A stretch of DNA of 64,000 nucleotides, taken from positions 48,223,067 through 48,287,066 of the forward strand of contig OX359245.1 in assembly GCA_947179485.1 (NCBI GenBank). The letters are read 5' to 3'. A program made the position numbers and the translations under genes. The DNA is from Allacma fusca. Its lineage: Eukaryota; Arthropoda; Collembola; Symphypleona; Sminthuridae. Of this stretch, positions 26,753-37,600 are shown piece by piece. The stretch's first letter is position 1; each line of letters opens with the position of its first letter. The notes beneath the pieces are model-generated. The model did no database searches. It was not told the origin of the DNA and worked only from the letters and a program-made list of their open reading frames with translations.

Positions 26753-26851
26753 CGTCAGGCAAATTCTAAAAAGTACCATTTTCAATGGATACCTCAATTA
26801 AAAAGCATGGGTTACGATATAAAAATGGTGCCTTTTAAAATCTAATGAACG
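26753..26851. mobile_element. 99-bp hairpin MITE, 4-bp TSD ATAT
   Basis: Second member of the family at 17996-18093: starts CGTCAGGCAAATTCTAAAAA and the right end read inwards starts CGTTCATTAGATTTTAAAAG. ATAT flanks it (26749-26752, 26852-26855). Inserted within the non-autonomous hAT, so it is younger than that element or was carried by it. Confidence 0.8.
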
Positions 26852-27333
26852 ATATATATTTTTCCAGTATAATAATATGCAGTCTACATACAAGTGCCTA
26901 CAAAATATTAAAAAACTTGAGCATAACCTTCAATTTTATCTACTTATAAGCAAATATGTAGGGTATGCGGTAAGCTTTGTTTTAGACGTTTATGAGTATC
27001 TAAATGAACTAATAATTACAAAAGTATTTATGAGTCTCCCCACAGTAAATGAAATGGCTGTATGCTATTGATTTTTTCTCTGGATTATGGCATTGTTTTG
27101 AGTCATCTTCACTTTGATTAATTTTTCGATGATTTCGGCTACTTTTTCACTTATATTGAAATCTTACAGTTTCAATTCAAACACACTTAAAGTTCATGCT
27201 AATTACATCGAAATTATGACTTACTTCTAATAATAATTGTTAAATAAAAAACCATTGCACTTTAACTCTCATCGATAATCACTGCACAAGCCTGGTTGAC
27301 GGTTTGCTAAACACTTCGGTGTTAGCAACCGTC

Positions 27334-28161
27334 TAGAGCTACTTTTGGGATCGGGATACACCCTGGAATTGGGTTCGGGATCGGGAACGGGTTCGAGTTC
27401 GGGAATACTGTTCCCAAATACTTTGGGACCAGGTTCGGGAACATGCTCGTCAGACCCGGGATTTCGGGAACGGGACCGGGTTTGGGAACGGGTTCAAGCT
27501 TGATGAAGGTATTTGTGTTCCCGTCGGGAACCGGGAACATCTTCGTTCCCACACCCGTTACATGCTTCACGTTCCCGGGAACAACGCAACCATCTAGCGG
27601 AGAAAAAATACAAAGCATGCACGGTTTCCCTCGTTAAAGTGTTGAGATGATAATTTTACGTAAGCGACTTGAGCCGTTTCGCATTTTGTCAGTTGGGATC
27701 GCATAGTAGTGATTTCCGCCTACTCTAACATACAAGATGAAAGTCATTGCAAAACTCATAGTGGAAATCGTTTAAGCAGTCTTCCTGTAGCTTTTTCGGC
27801 AACGCAGAACAGACGTTTAGTTTGATGGCCATTTTTAATAGTGCCTAAATCTATTGTTGCATGGTACGCATTCCTAAATCAATAATAATGTGATGAAAAA
27901 AATTGATTTAGACTAACTGCACTTGTCCCGGGAACGAGTCCGGGTTCAAGGGATTCGGGATCGGGAATGGGAGCAACTTTTATCTGATTTCGGGTTCGGG
28001 ATCGGGTTCGAGATCAACCATTCAAGCATATTTAATATCTGGGTTTTTGTGCACCCGATCCCAGTATTTCGGGAACGGGTTCGGGTGTGAGTCCAAAAAT
28101 CTTGATCCGATTTTCGGGTTCGGGAATGGGATCAAACTTTTCGTTCCCACAAGTAGCTCTA
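27334..28161. mobile_element. hAT-type element nested in a hAT, GGGAACGGGTTCGGG arrays
   Basis: Starts TAGAGCTACTTTTGGGATC and ends AAGTAGCTCTA; target duplication is at least 7 bp, AACCGTC (27327-27333, 28162-28168). Arrays of TTCGGGATCGGGAACGGG words lie at about 27345-27580 and 27925-28140, with the G-rich strand on plus at both ends. No transposase. The 98-codon minus and 64-codon plus frames at 27.3-27.6 kb are only the array translated in both directions. Confidence 0.88.
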
Positions 28162-28528
28162 AACCGTCACTTTTTTTCCTTACCCAAGTGCAATTATAAA
28201 TATTGCTTGCAGAATGGAAGGTTTTATTTACGTGAAGTTTGATTTTTTTTTTGGCGGAAATAAATACCTGCAAATTACCTGAAATGTCAAGTTCCGGTTC
28301 AGGTAATTCAAATACTGTGACCCGAAATTGAGCCCGATAAAATGTTCAGGTATTTTATTTTACCCAAACTTGACGGCAACCCGACCTGAATTTTCAGGTG
28401 CGGATCTTACACCTACCCGCACTCGATCCGATATTCAGGTACTTAATTTTAGTTAACCCGACCCGAACCCAACCCGACGGGTATTTTTCAGGTACTACCT
28501 GATACCTGCAAGCAGCTCTGATTATGAC

Positions 28529-29794
28529 AACCAGCAATTAACCATTACTGCAATAATTACTAGATTCATGTTTAATACAAATGAGGCGTGTCACGTAGCT
28601 TTTAAAATATGTACTTCTTTTGCGGGTGGTATAATTAGAAAAAAGCGTAAAGTGACACCCAATGCTGAAAACTCCAACTCTGTATAGAATCAAAAGGTTA
28701 TGCATTTTTTAAAATTTGCTTGGAATTTTAAAGTAATTACTACATTCATTATTCGTACAAAACAAGGGAATAATATTTGAAGCCAACATTTAACAACGGA
28801 GTAAATGCACTTAAATTGTATGGAAACTACTGATTGTGAGAAGCCTCGCCATGTTGTGTTATAATATATCTATAATCGCAGCAAAAGAAATAAAGTATAG
28901 TTTCAAAACAAAATAATATTCCAATGGAAAATTGTCAGTACTTTTTAATTTTCAGGGAAAACATTTTTTTTAAATAAAATATATTCAGGTATTTAAATTT
29001 AATGCTGAGACACCGCAGTATTTATTAATTGTGAGCAAATTTTGAAACATCCGAAAATAAATTTGCTGGGAAATGGGGAAACCAAATGGTTTTTTAAGTC
29101 ACATTCTATGTACTGAACTGAAGACAAAGGTTTTACAAAGGGTCTTGTAATAACACTCCCGTACAATTTATAATAAATTATGAATAAGAAATGTAATTTC
29201 CAATATTTTTCTGTAGCTTGTTCATTTGTTCCTGACTTGTAATTATAACCAGAGCCCTTCCAGTTATGTTAATTAATTCAATCCTGGGTACATGGAACCA
29301 GGAACAGTGTAACATTTTACTAAAATAATGCACAGTATAGACCCTGCAAAACAAGTAACCTTCATTCCCAGTAGTCAGTGATGAAGTCAAGTCAAATTAT
29401 ATTATTATTAAAGTCGTTATGACTTGTGAAAGTGTGAAACCTAAAAATAAATTTCTTCCTGATCAAAAATGATTTTTGCAGATTTTCATTTTCGTCTTTT
29501 TAAAGTTAAGTTTTGGAAAAAAGCTAAACCTCAGATTTTCCATAATTTTGATGAAATACTTGATACACGTAACCCTGGCTCGAAACGATTGCTCCACATC
29601 ACGGAGTAACTAATAATGTAGTTGATTCGATCATTTCATAAATATATGTTCAAACATTGTTCAATGGCCTGGCTGAATGACACTGTATAATTTGTGGAAT
29701 TTATTTTGGGGTATTTCTCCAAAACAAATGGCTTGAATAGGGAATTTGTTCAACCAAATTTTATCGCTTCGGAATGACAAACGTTTAGCGTAGT
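28529..29794. repeat. Background long repeat; 3' part of module T, Z
   Basis: 28529-28640 continues module T after the hAT insertion, closely matching 40455-40600. 28660-28760 also matches 40600-40690. 28985-29180 matches 1060-1260. 29215-29640 is module Z and downstream, matching 22565-22760. 29680-29794 matches 16935-17045, and the gypsy element interrupts this match. No gene seen. Confidence 0.65.
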
Positions 29795-30140
29795 TGTGTG
29801 AATATTATGTATATTGTACCGTTACTCTCCCCCCGTCTCAACACCTGCTCATTCCTGTCCTAACCTGAATGAACCTGTTCATTCCTGTCTGAACCTGTAT
29901 GAACTGGAATCATCCGGTTCCAACCTAAACCTTCTGCAGCCGTTACCTTTGCCAGGCTGAGACACACTCTCGTGCCCGTATATAAATGATTCCTTCCTCA
30001 CTTACTATCACTACTCTCTCTCTCTCTCTCTCCACTTCTTCACATTCGGCTTTCTGAATAAACTACAAACTTTCCTATTCAATTATCGTCGTTAATATCT
30101 ACGTACTTATTACGCTACCGCATAAACAGATATTAATGCA
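29795..30140 (+). repeat. 5' LTR (346 bp)
   Basis: TG...CA ended. Contains a TATA box TATATAAA at 29979-29986, a CT microsatellite at about 30013-30032 and AATAAA at 30057-30062, giving a plausible U3-R-U5 order. Two imperfect copies of a CCTGTCTGAACCTG-like segment lie upstream of the TATA box. Lacks 21 bp present in the 3' LTR after TCCTCA. Confidence 0.95.
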
Positions 30141-30158
30141 TGGTGGCAGCTACGGTCG
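30141..30158 (+). other. Primer-binding site
   Basis: Immediately after the 5' LTR the sequence reads TGGTGGCAGCTACGGTCG. The TGG start fits pairing with the CCA end of a tRNA. The tRNA species cannot be fixed without a tRNA set from the host. Confidence 0.7.
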
Positions 30159-30270
30159 AATTCACACCAATTAATTACACACTAAAGTTTACACTTTACG
30201 GACTACATACTACCCACTTCCACATACGTTCCGTGGACACAAAACTTCCGTCCCTCTTCTCACCCTCATC

Positions 30271-33200
30271 ATGGCTACTCCCGCCGCACCTCCAACGGAC
30301 GCACTCAGACCTCCCAAGGCATTCTCCTATGACACCCCATCTCAATGGACTACCTGGATTCGTCGCTTCCAAGGGTTTGTGACACTTTCCAAGCAAACGG
30401 ACGATGCATGGAAAATCAGTTCACTACTATATTACATGGGCGGAACCGCATACGAAATCTTTGACTCATTCCAACTCAGCAAGACGGATGCCAAGGATTA
30501 CGACAAGGTATGCGAAGCCTTCCGAGCCCATTTCATTGGAAAACTGAACGTCGTTTTTGAACGCTTCATGTTCAATTCCCGAGTACAACAGACAGAGGAG
30601 AATGTGGATCAGTTCATCACGGACCTACACAAGTTGGCAAAAACTTGTAATTTCCAGTCCCTGCACGATGAGTTAATTAGAGACCGTATCGTCATCGGTA
30701 TCTTGGACAAGACCGTATCACTACAGCTCCAGACAAAGGACAAATTGACTCTGGAAGAAGCCGTAGCCCACGTGAAGACCCACGAAAAATTTAAGAAGCA
30801 ACAACCCACCATTTCCGGAGGAAATACGGATGTGGACCGAGTTTTTAGCAAGAAAAACTCCCAATCAAAAGGGAAGTTCAACAATAAAACATGGAAATGT
30901 TTTAATTGCGGAGACGTGAAGCAACACTCAAAGGACGCTTGCAGAGCCAAAGGAGCCAAGTGCAATACATGCGGTAAAATGGGACATTTTGCCAAAGTTT
31001 GCAAGTCAGCCAAGGACCAGGCCAAGCCCAAGAGTAAATCAAAAATACAACAAGTTCAGGAAGATAGCGACACAGACTCCGTGTTTCTGGGAGAAGCCAC
31101 CCGGGCTGAAGATAACCCCAAGAGCAATTGGTCTACAGAGATAATAGTGGGAAATGTCCCCATCATTTTCAAGTTAGACACGGGAGCAGACGTCACCATC
31201 ATCCCTGAGCACATTTTTGAACAAAACCTACCCAAGGCAGTCCGTCATTTACGACCGGACCACAGGAAATTCAGCGCCGCGAATGGAACAAATTTATCAG
31301 TTACCGGCAGATTCAAGGCCAATTTACTCTATAAAGACAGAGCAACTCAGGCGGACATTTACGTCGCCTCTGGCCTGAAACAGCCCTTACTTGGGCGTAA
31401 TGAATGCCTAGCCTTACAGCTAATCAAACTTACAGTTAACTCAATTGACATGGTCGGAGCGTACACTACAGTACAACCCCATACTGAGTTCCCAAAACTA
31501 TTTAAAGGGTTAGGTACCATGGCACAACCCTATACAATCAGGCTCAAGGATGGAGCCCAACCTTACGCCATAGCACAACCTAGGAAGGTTGCCATCCCTC
31601 TCCTACCAAAACTCAAGGAAGAGTTAAGGAAGCTCGAGCAGCAAGGCGTCATCAGACCCATAGATGAGCCTACGGAATGGTGCGCTCCCATCGTGGTCGT
31701 TAAGAAGCCAAACGGAGATATCCGACTCTGTAAAGATTTTACAAAGTTAAATGAATCAATTGCCAGGGAGTTCCACCCCATGCCGGTGGTAACCGAAACC
31801 ATAGCAAAGATACACGGTGCCGTGATCTTCTCGAAAGGCGACAACCGCCAAGGGTTTCATCAAATCAAATTATCTGAAGAGAGTCAAAAGCTAACAACCT
31901 TCATTACGCCATTTGGACGATACTGTTGTTTACGATTACCATTTGGAATCAGCTCAGCCCCGGAACATTACCAGAAGCGGATGTCAGAGGCCTTAACAGG
32001 ACTTCCCGTAATTCATCACACTGACGACTGGTTAGTGTGGGGGAAAAATCCGGAGGAACACGACAGGAACTTAAGACTAGTTCTCACCCGACTCCAGGAG
32101 AAAGGGATAACCCTGAATGCAGAAAAATGTGAATTCGGGGTTAAACAGGTCAAGTTCCTGGGACATATAATTTCAGCCAAAGGGATTAGCATCGACCCAA
32201 AACGGCTAAGAGCCATTACCAACTTACCTACACCAAAGGACACTTCAGATGTTAGAAGTTTCGTAGGATTCATCATGTACATTGGACAATTTATTCCAAA
32301 CTTATCAACAATAATGCAACCCTTGTATGCATTATTACAAAAAGACGTCGAAATTAAGTGGGGACCTGCAGAACAGACAGCACATACCACGTTAGTAGGA
32401 CTGCTAACGTCCGCCCCGGTGCTGGCCATTTACAACCCAAATTCCCCTACTACCATTTCCACGGACGCATCATCCTTCGGCCTCGGAGCCATTCTTAAGC
32501 AACAACAGTCAGACAACACTTGGAGACTTGTGGCCTGTGCGTCCCGAACACTGTCCTCAGCGGAAACAAGATATGCCCAAATAGAAAAAGAAGGGTTAGG
32601 AGTCGTGTGGGCGTGCGAGAAGTTCCAGACTTTCCTCACCGGCTTACGGTTTCAAGTTGAAACCGATCATAAGCCGCTCCTCGCAATCCTCAAAACGAAG
32701 CATTTGGATGAGCTATCCCCTCGACTCCAAAGATTCAGACTACGTATGATGAGATACGACTTCACTATCTATCATACACCAGGGAAGAATCTAGTCGGAG
32801 CAGATTTCCTATCCCGACATCCCCTCCCTACCACGGGCAACCAAGACTTTACAATGGACTGCAACGCTGCCATTGAACTATTTATTGATTCCTTACCGGC
32901 AATGGACGCCAAATTACAAGAAATCAAAGAGGCTCAGCAGAAAGACGATACGTGCAAGCAATTAGCTGAGTACAGCCGTTCTGGATGGCCTCCTCTCAAG
33001 AATCTCACGGAGGAGTTCAAACTATTTCACACTCATAAAGACGAGATCACAGTACAAGGAGATTTACTGTTACGAGGCAACCGCCTCATCATCCCCAAGA
33101 CCCTGCAATCAGAAATGCTCCAACGTGTCCATGCAGGACACATGGGCATTTCAAAAACTAGGGCCAGAGCCCACACTTCCATGTGGTGGCCCGGAATCTC

Positions 33201-34239
33201 AAGAGACATTCAAAGATTAATCAAGAACTGCCCAACGTGCATTCCGCACAGACAAGAGAGGAAAGAGCCGCTGATGCCCAGTGATTTTCCTCACAGACCA
33301 TGGTCCACCATAGGAATGGACCTCTTCCATTATGAAGGGAAGAATTACCTAATAGTCAGTGACTATTATTCAAGATACCCAGAAGTAGTACTATTATCAA
33401 GTACCACTTCCGAAGCAATTATTTCACATTGCAAATCCATTTTTGCCAGGCACGGCATACCGGATATTGTCAGATCCGACAATGGACCTCAGTTTCAAGA
33501 GGCATTCAAATCATTCACAACCAAATGGGGATTCCAACATATCACATCCAGCCCCCATTATCCACAAAGCAACGGTTTCATAGAAGTCATGGTCAAAACC
33601 ATCAAGGACCTGTTAAAGAAAAATCCCAAGGATTTTCAAGAAGCATTACTAGAGTACAGGAGTACTCCACTAAGCAACGGTAATAGTCCAGCACAACTAC
33701 TAATGGGACGACGCCTTAAAACACGTTTGCCCACAATACCCAAGTCACTGCAGCCAAAAGCAGTAAATGCGAAAGCAGTAAAAGATTTTGAAACTGCTAA
33801 GATATTGAAAGGCAAAGGAAACTTCAACCAGCGACACGGAGTTGTCACTAAACCAGATCTTTCAATCGGACAACCTGTATGGGTGAAAGACAAACAACTA
33901 TGGGGAACCATCCAAAGTCCAACAAAGGAACCACGGTCATACAACGTCCAGACTCCCCAAGGAACCTATAGACGAAACACCTCGCAATTATATCCCATGA
34001 CCACCCCGGTTAAGAAACAGGAGTTCGTAACACCCCCGGAGGAACCACCATCCACACCTAGTCCAGCAAGAACTGAGATCATCCCCTACAGCATGACTCC
34101 CAGTCCCTTCAAACAAATCAAGACCCCAAGTCCACCCAAGGTCAAAACATTTACTCTCCCAGGATCAAGTAGATCAGATCCAGTGACCAAAACCAGATCA
34201 GGACGTCTAGTCAAGAAACCTGATAAATACGTAGCTTAA
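30271..34239 (+). CDS. Gag-Pol polyprotein, Ty3/gypsy, single frame
   Basis: An uninterrupted 1322-residue polyprotein that would build the particle and copy and integrate the element. Order: Gag (about 1-205); two zinc knuckles from C210 (CFNCGDVKQHSKDAC, with one residue more than usual before the His, and CNTCGKMGHFAKVC); protease with D303-T-G in KLDTGADVTI; reverse transcriptase with FGRYCCLRLPFGISSAPEH and the catalytic pair D585-D586 (HHTDD); RNase H with D732 (STDASSFG); integrase with H954/H957 and C987/C990, then D1017, D1070 and E1105 (34 residues between the last two). The C-terminus ends RSGRLVKKPDKYVA. Gag and Pol in one frame and the RT wording recall Mag-lineage elements of invertebrates. 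The ATG at 30271 is 130 bases after the LTR and heads the frame. No stop or frameshift, so it could be active. Confidence 0.97.
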   Translation: MATPAAPPTDALRPPKAFSYDTPSQWTTWIRRFQGFVTLSKQTDDAWKISSLLYYMGGTAYEIFDSFQLSKTDAKDYDKVCEAFRAHFIGKLNVVFERFMFNSRVQQTEENVDQFITDLHKLAKTCNFQSLHDELIRDRIVIGILDKTVSLQLQTKDKLTLEEAVAHVKTHEKFKKQQPTISGGNTDVDRVFSKKNSQSKGKFNNKTWKCFNCGDVKQHSKDACRAKGAKCNTCGKMGHFAKVCKSAKDQAKPKSKSKIQQVQEDSDTDSVFLGEATRAEDNPKSNWSTEIIVGNVPIIFKLDTGADVTIIPEHIFEQNLPKAVRHLRPDHRKFSAANGTNLSVTGRFKANLLYKDRATQADIYVASGLKQPLLGRNECLALQLIKLTVNSIDMVGAYTTVQPHTEFPKLFKGLGTMAQPYTIRLKDGAQPYAIAQPRKVAIPLLPKLKEELRKLEQQGVIRPIDEPTEWCAPIVVVKKPNGDIRLCKDFTKLNESIAREFHPMPVVTETIAKIHGAVIFSKGDNRQGFHQIKLSEESQKLTTFITPFGRYCCLRLPFGISSAPEHYQKRMSEALTGLPVIHHTDDWLVWGKNPEEHDRNLRLVLTRLQEKGITLNAEKCEFGVKQVKFLGHIISAKGISIDPKRLRAITNLPTPKDTSDVRSFVGFIMYIGQFIPNLSTIMQPLYALLQKDVEIKWGPAEQTAHTTLVGLLTSAPVLAIYNPNSPTTISTDASSFGLGAILKQQQSDNTWRLVACASRTLSSAETRYAQIEKEGLGVVWACEKFQTFLTGLRFQVETDHKPLLAILKTKHLDELSPRLQRFRLRMMRYDFTIYHTPGKNLVGADFLSRHPLPTTGNQDFTMDCNAAIELFIDSLPAMDAKLQEIKEAQQKDDTCKQLAEYSRSGWPPLKNLTEEFKLFHTHKDEITVQGDLLLRGNRLIIPKTLQSEMLQRVHAGHMGISKTRARAHTSMWWPGISRDIQRLIKNCPTCIPHRQERKEPLMPSDFPHRPWSTIGMDLFHYEGKNYLIVSDYYSRYPEVVLLSSTTSEAIISHCKSIFARHGIPDIVRSDNGPQFQEAFKSFTTKWGFQHITSSPHYPQSNGFIEVMVKTIKDLLKKNPKDFQEALLEYRSTPLSNGNSPAQLLMGRRLKTRLPTIPKSLQPKAVNAKAVKDFETAKILKGKGNFNQRHGVVTKPDLSIGQPVWVKDKQLWGTIQSPTKEPRSYNVQTPQGTYRRNTSQLYPMTTPVKKQEFVTPPEEPPSTPSPARTEIIPYSMTPSPFKQIKTPSPPKVKTFTLPGSSRSDPVTKTRSGRLVKKPDKYVA

Positions 34240-34300
34240 AAATTTCTCATGCTATGTAATTTCTTATTCTTATTCCTTACAGTTATAATGTTATTATCTT

Positions 34301-34312
34301 AAAAAGAGAGGA
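34301..34312 (+). other. Polypurine tract
   Basis: AAAAAGAGAGGA directly before the 3' LTR, the normal place and composition for the plus-strand DNA primer. Confidence 0.85.
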
Positions 34313-34687
34313 TGTGTGAATATTATGTATATTGTACCGTTACTCTCCCCCCGTCTCAACACCTGCTCATTCCTGTCCTAACCTGAATGAACCTGTTCAT
34401 TCCTGTCTGAACCTGTATGAACTGGAATCATCCGGTTCCAACCTAAACCTTCTGCAGCCGTTACCTTTGCCAGGCTGAGACACACTCTCGTGCCCGTATA
34501 TAAAGGATTCCTTCCTCATGCTACTTCAGTAGCGTCTCACTTACTATCACTACTCTCTCTCTCTCTCTCTCTCTCTCTCCACTTCTTCACATTCGGCTTT
34601 CTGAATAAACTACAAACTTTCCTATTCAATTATCGTCGTTAATATCTACGTACTTATTACGCTACCGCATAAACAGATATTAATGCA
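34313..34687 (+). repeat. 3' LTR (375 bp)
   Basis: Same as the 5' LTR except for one substitution just after the TATA box (34497-34504), a 21-bp segment after TCCTCA and 8 more bases of CT repeat. AATAAA at 34604-34609 would be the poly(A) signal. The 21-bp segment ends with TCTCA, so loss from the 5' LTR between short direct repeats is a simple explanation. Confidence 0.95.
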
Positions 34688-34692
34688 GTAGT

Positions 34693-37600
34693 GTAACTCG
34701 TGTTCGTTGTGAGTTTTCTTCTATTGTTCATTTACTACAACCCACTTTTCGCATTATAATCTCTTACAAATGTTTGTATTACATTTCAGTATTCACGTCT
34801 CTTATCTTAAGCATCATTCTCTCATTTTAACTTATGAGGGTAAAGGAACAGTTCAACATACGAGGAGAGTTTATCCCACATTTCATTTCAGAAGTACTGC
34901 CCTTAAGCTTGTACGGCTTTCCCTATTTTGCTTTGTTATTCCCACTGTCCTGACACAGGCAGGATTTTCAGAGTATGTAATATTTCAGGCACAAAAAATC
35001 CAACACCTCTCTCGTTACCTCCACTCCGCAGATGGTATCAAAGCCATCACCGTAGTTAATTATAGAAATTATTAAAATGAGAAGTTATAGAAAGAATTTT
35101 TCATCTGCAAAATAGGATTCTGTACCAAATATTTCTACCTTGAGAAAATTTACAAAAGGCAGTAGATATAGCATGCGATTTTGACCTGCAAGCAGTCCTG
35201 AAAAACATTTAAAACGATGTGAATCCTACAAATTTTAAAAAATGTGCAATTCTTTACTCCTGTTTCCCAGATTTTGCAGTAGTTTCGTCTTGTAATTAGA
35301 TGGTACAGTAAAAATAGTACCCAATATTATTTATATTATTGTTAGTTTTCTTTCTCTTCCATATCGTGGTGTGATGCTAAGTCATCAAATTTTGTTGGGT
35401 CGAGTTTGTTGCTGAGAAAATGAATTCTTTCGTAATACAGACATGCAATTTAAAAAAATATGCAATCATGGTCAATTCCTCAACTAGAATCGTGTTTAAA
35501 AGGAAATGGTTCCACAGTTTGTGAAAGCTTATTCAAATGGACATATTTTTATTAAACGTTTTCAAGTAATTACTTTCAACAATTAATTTTTAATTCTTGT
35601 AAATAAACAGCACTCTAAAACGCGTACAATTTATGATTGTGCTGGTGGACAAGATGTAACGATCTAACTGACCATTAGCAAGTACTCAACACTTCGTAGG
35701 ATAATCTTAATAATGTTGAGAGTGGCGTCAAAGTCAATCAAGACAAACAATTTTTAGTGTCCAACAAGCAGGGGATTCCTTGGGATAATATTGCAAACAC
35801 GGCCTGCAGATAATTTTAAAATTTGTTATAAATTTTCAAGTAATCTTTGGAAGTTAATGTTGGAATTTAAGTGTAAAGCGCGAATTCATTATTTTTGTAA
35901 AATAACAAAATGGGATAACAGTTATACAATAAATGATGCTTTTGTAGCCTCGGTAACTGTTTTCGATTTTGTTTCTCTAAGAATTCGTAATTACTACTAA
36001 TTTGAAAAACAAACCGAGACAATCTACAGGAAGTTGTATATTCGGCAATGAAAAGTTAAACTAACGTATTTTTTTTTTGAATTCTCGTAAGCAATAAGGT
36101 AAACACTCCTGACACAAATGAAGGAAAAATTGCTATAAAATAAGATTCAACCGTGTCCAAACTTTCCTTGATATTTTTAAGGTGCTCGTAATTTATAAAC
36201 AAAATTTAAATCTTGCTAATAATCACACGATATTGTTTAACTGGTTTCAATAATACCGGGAATTTCAGGTTTATTGAAAACAATAAAATTAAAAATACTA
36301 CCTATCTGCTATCCTAACTATCTATCCTAACGTCATAGACGCCATCAGAAGGGGAATTAAATGCCCGAAAAATCTAAAATAATAATACAAATTATGACAC
36401 GAATAGCTGGGTTTATTTTAATTTGGCTCATTTATGGGGCAAAACAGTTGTCCAAATTGAATATCTGAAATGAAACGCTTCAGCGATTAAATTATGATTT
36501 TTAATTTAAATTAAAAATTCATGTCGAATTAAAATCATTTGCTCTACTAATGTATAATTATTCGATTTACAAACATGCTGACGTTAGTCGCTGCTGAATG
36601 TACAAAGATTTGATGGTTCAAATAGAATTTAGAACTTCCACAGTAGCAACATAAATAAATATATCAATACAATTTCCACGTTTCCGATGTGTACAAAAAT
36701 GACTTTGCAAATATACTTTGTTGGTTCCTTAATTTTAATTAATAGATATTCAAGTATTATTAAGATTTAATTAAGTTTGAACATGAGTGAAACATGAAAC
36801 ACTAATAATAATTAAAGTGTAGCTTGAAATTCAAGTTGTCTATGCAATCGGAATTTTAAACCATGACGAGACTTCCGTCATGATTAAAACCATCTTGACT
36901 TTGTCCGAGTAAAAACGGAGGGTAAAAACCATATTCGCAGACAAAATCCCAACCAGATCGATTTTACCAAGAACAATACAGAACTTATGGTTGCATGTCT
37001 TTTGTTTTGTTTCCTAAACAAAATATATGACAACAGAAATTTGAACCTAAATTCAGATTGAAGTCCAAGTTTGGTTAGAATTTCTTCTTAAAATAGTTTA
37101 CACAATTTCGAAATCAGTTTCTGAGCAACAAATGGTCGTAAAAACTACGAGGAGATAGTTTCACTGTGCTAGCTTCAGTATCCAATTTTACTCATTTGAC
37201 TAATTACACATAAGTCTCTACGTGCAGAATTTCGGAATAGAATAAAAATTATGGTTACCCTAATAAACACGCGATAATATTCAAGTGGTATAAATAACAT
37301 CGGGACTTTCAATTAACGGTTTTCACACAGTGATTCCGAAAATATTGTACTATTGTTACCGGGACAGTTTCTGTCAATACGTCGATAATTTTAACAATAA
37401 TTTCGAATTATATACCCAATTTGATACAAATACAAGATGCATAACTTGTACCTATATTACTGACCATATTGTTTAGGTGGAAAATAAACGATATGGCGTT
37501 GAAACTAAATGTTTTAACTGGTTTTGCCGTGAAGATGTTATTATTATTATAGTGAATTTTGTTGTGATTGTTTCTACACACGGAACCCCTAAATGCGATC

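Larger units (their letters stand above)
25976..28520. mobile_element. Non-autonomous hAT, same family as the autonomous one, inverted
   Basis: A perfect 8-bp TSD ATTATGAC flanks it (25968-25975, 28521-28528). TIRs are CAGAGCTGCT... and ...AGCAGCTCTG. The right end read inwards (GCAGGTATCAGGTAGTACC and on through the array) matches the left end of the element at 10289 very closely, so this is the same family in opposite orientation. Subterminal arrays (CCCGAACCTGACCCG words) lie at about 26000-26230 and 28290-28500. There is no transposase; the interior holds a MITE (26753-26851) and another hAT-type element (27334-28161). Module T copies elsewhere give the uninterrupted target. Confidence 0.95.
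29795..34687 (+). mobile_element. Full-length Ty3/gypsy LTR retrotransposon, young
   Basis: 5-bp TSD GTAGT (29790-29794, 34688-34692), two LTRs beginning TGTGTGAATATT and ending ATTAATGCA, a primer-binding site straight after the 5' LTR, one long Gag-Pol frame and a polypurine tract. The LTRs differ by one substitution, a 21-bp indel and an 8-bp change in a (CT)n run, so the insertion is recent. The background at 16935-17350 is a paralogous unoccupied site. No envelope-like frame is present after Pol. The element is visibly more GC-rich than its surroundings. Confidence 0.97.

Noticed and set aside
27322-27637. Pro/Gly-rich frames on both strands
   Set aside because: Array of the nested hAT-type element; open on both strands because the word has no stops.
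34240-34300. Envelope frame after Pol in the gypsy element
   Set aside because: Only about 60 bases separate the Pol stop from the polypurine tract.
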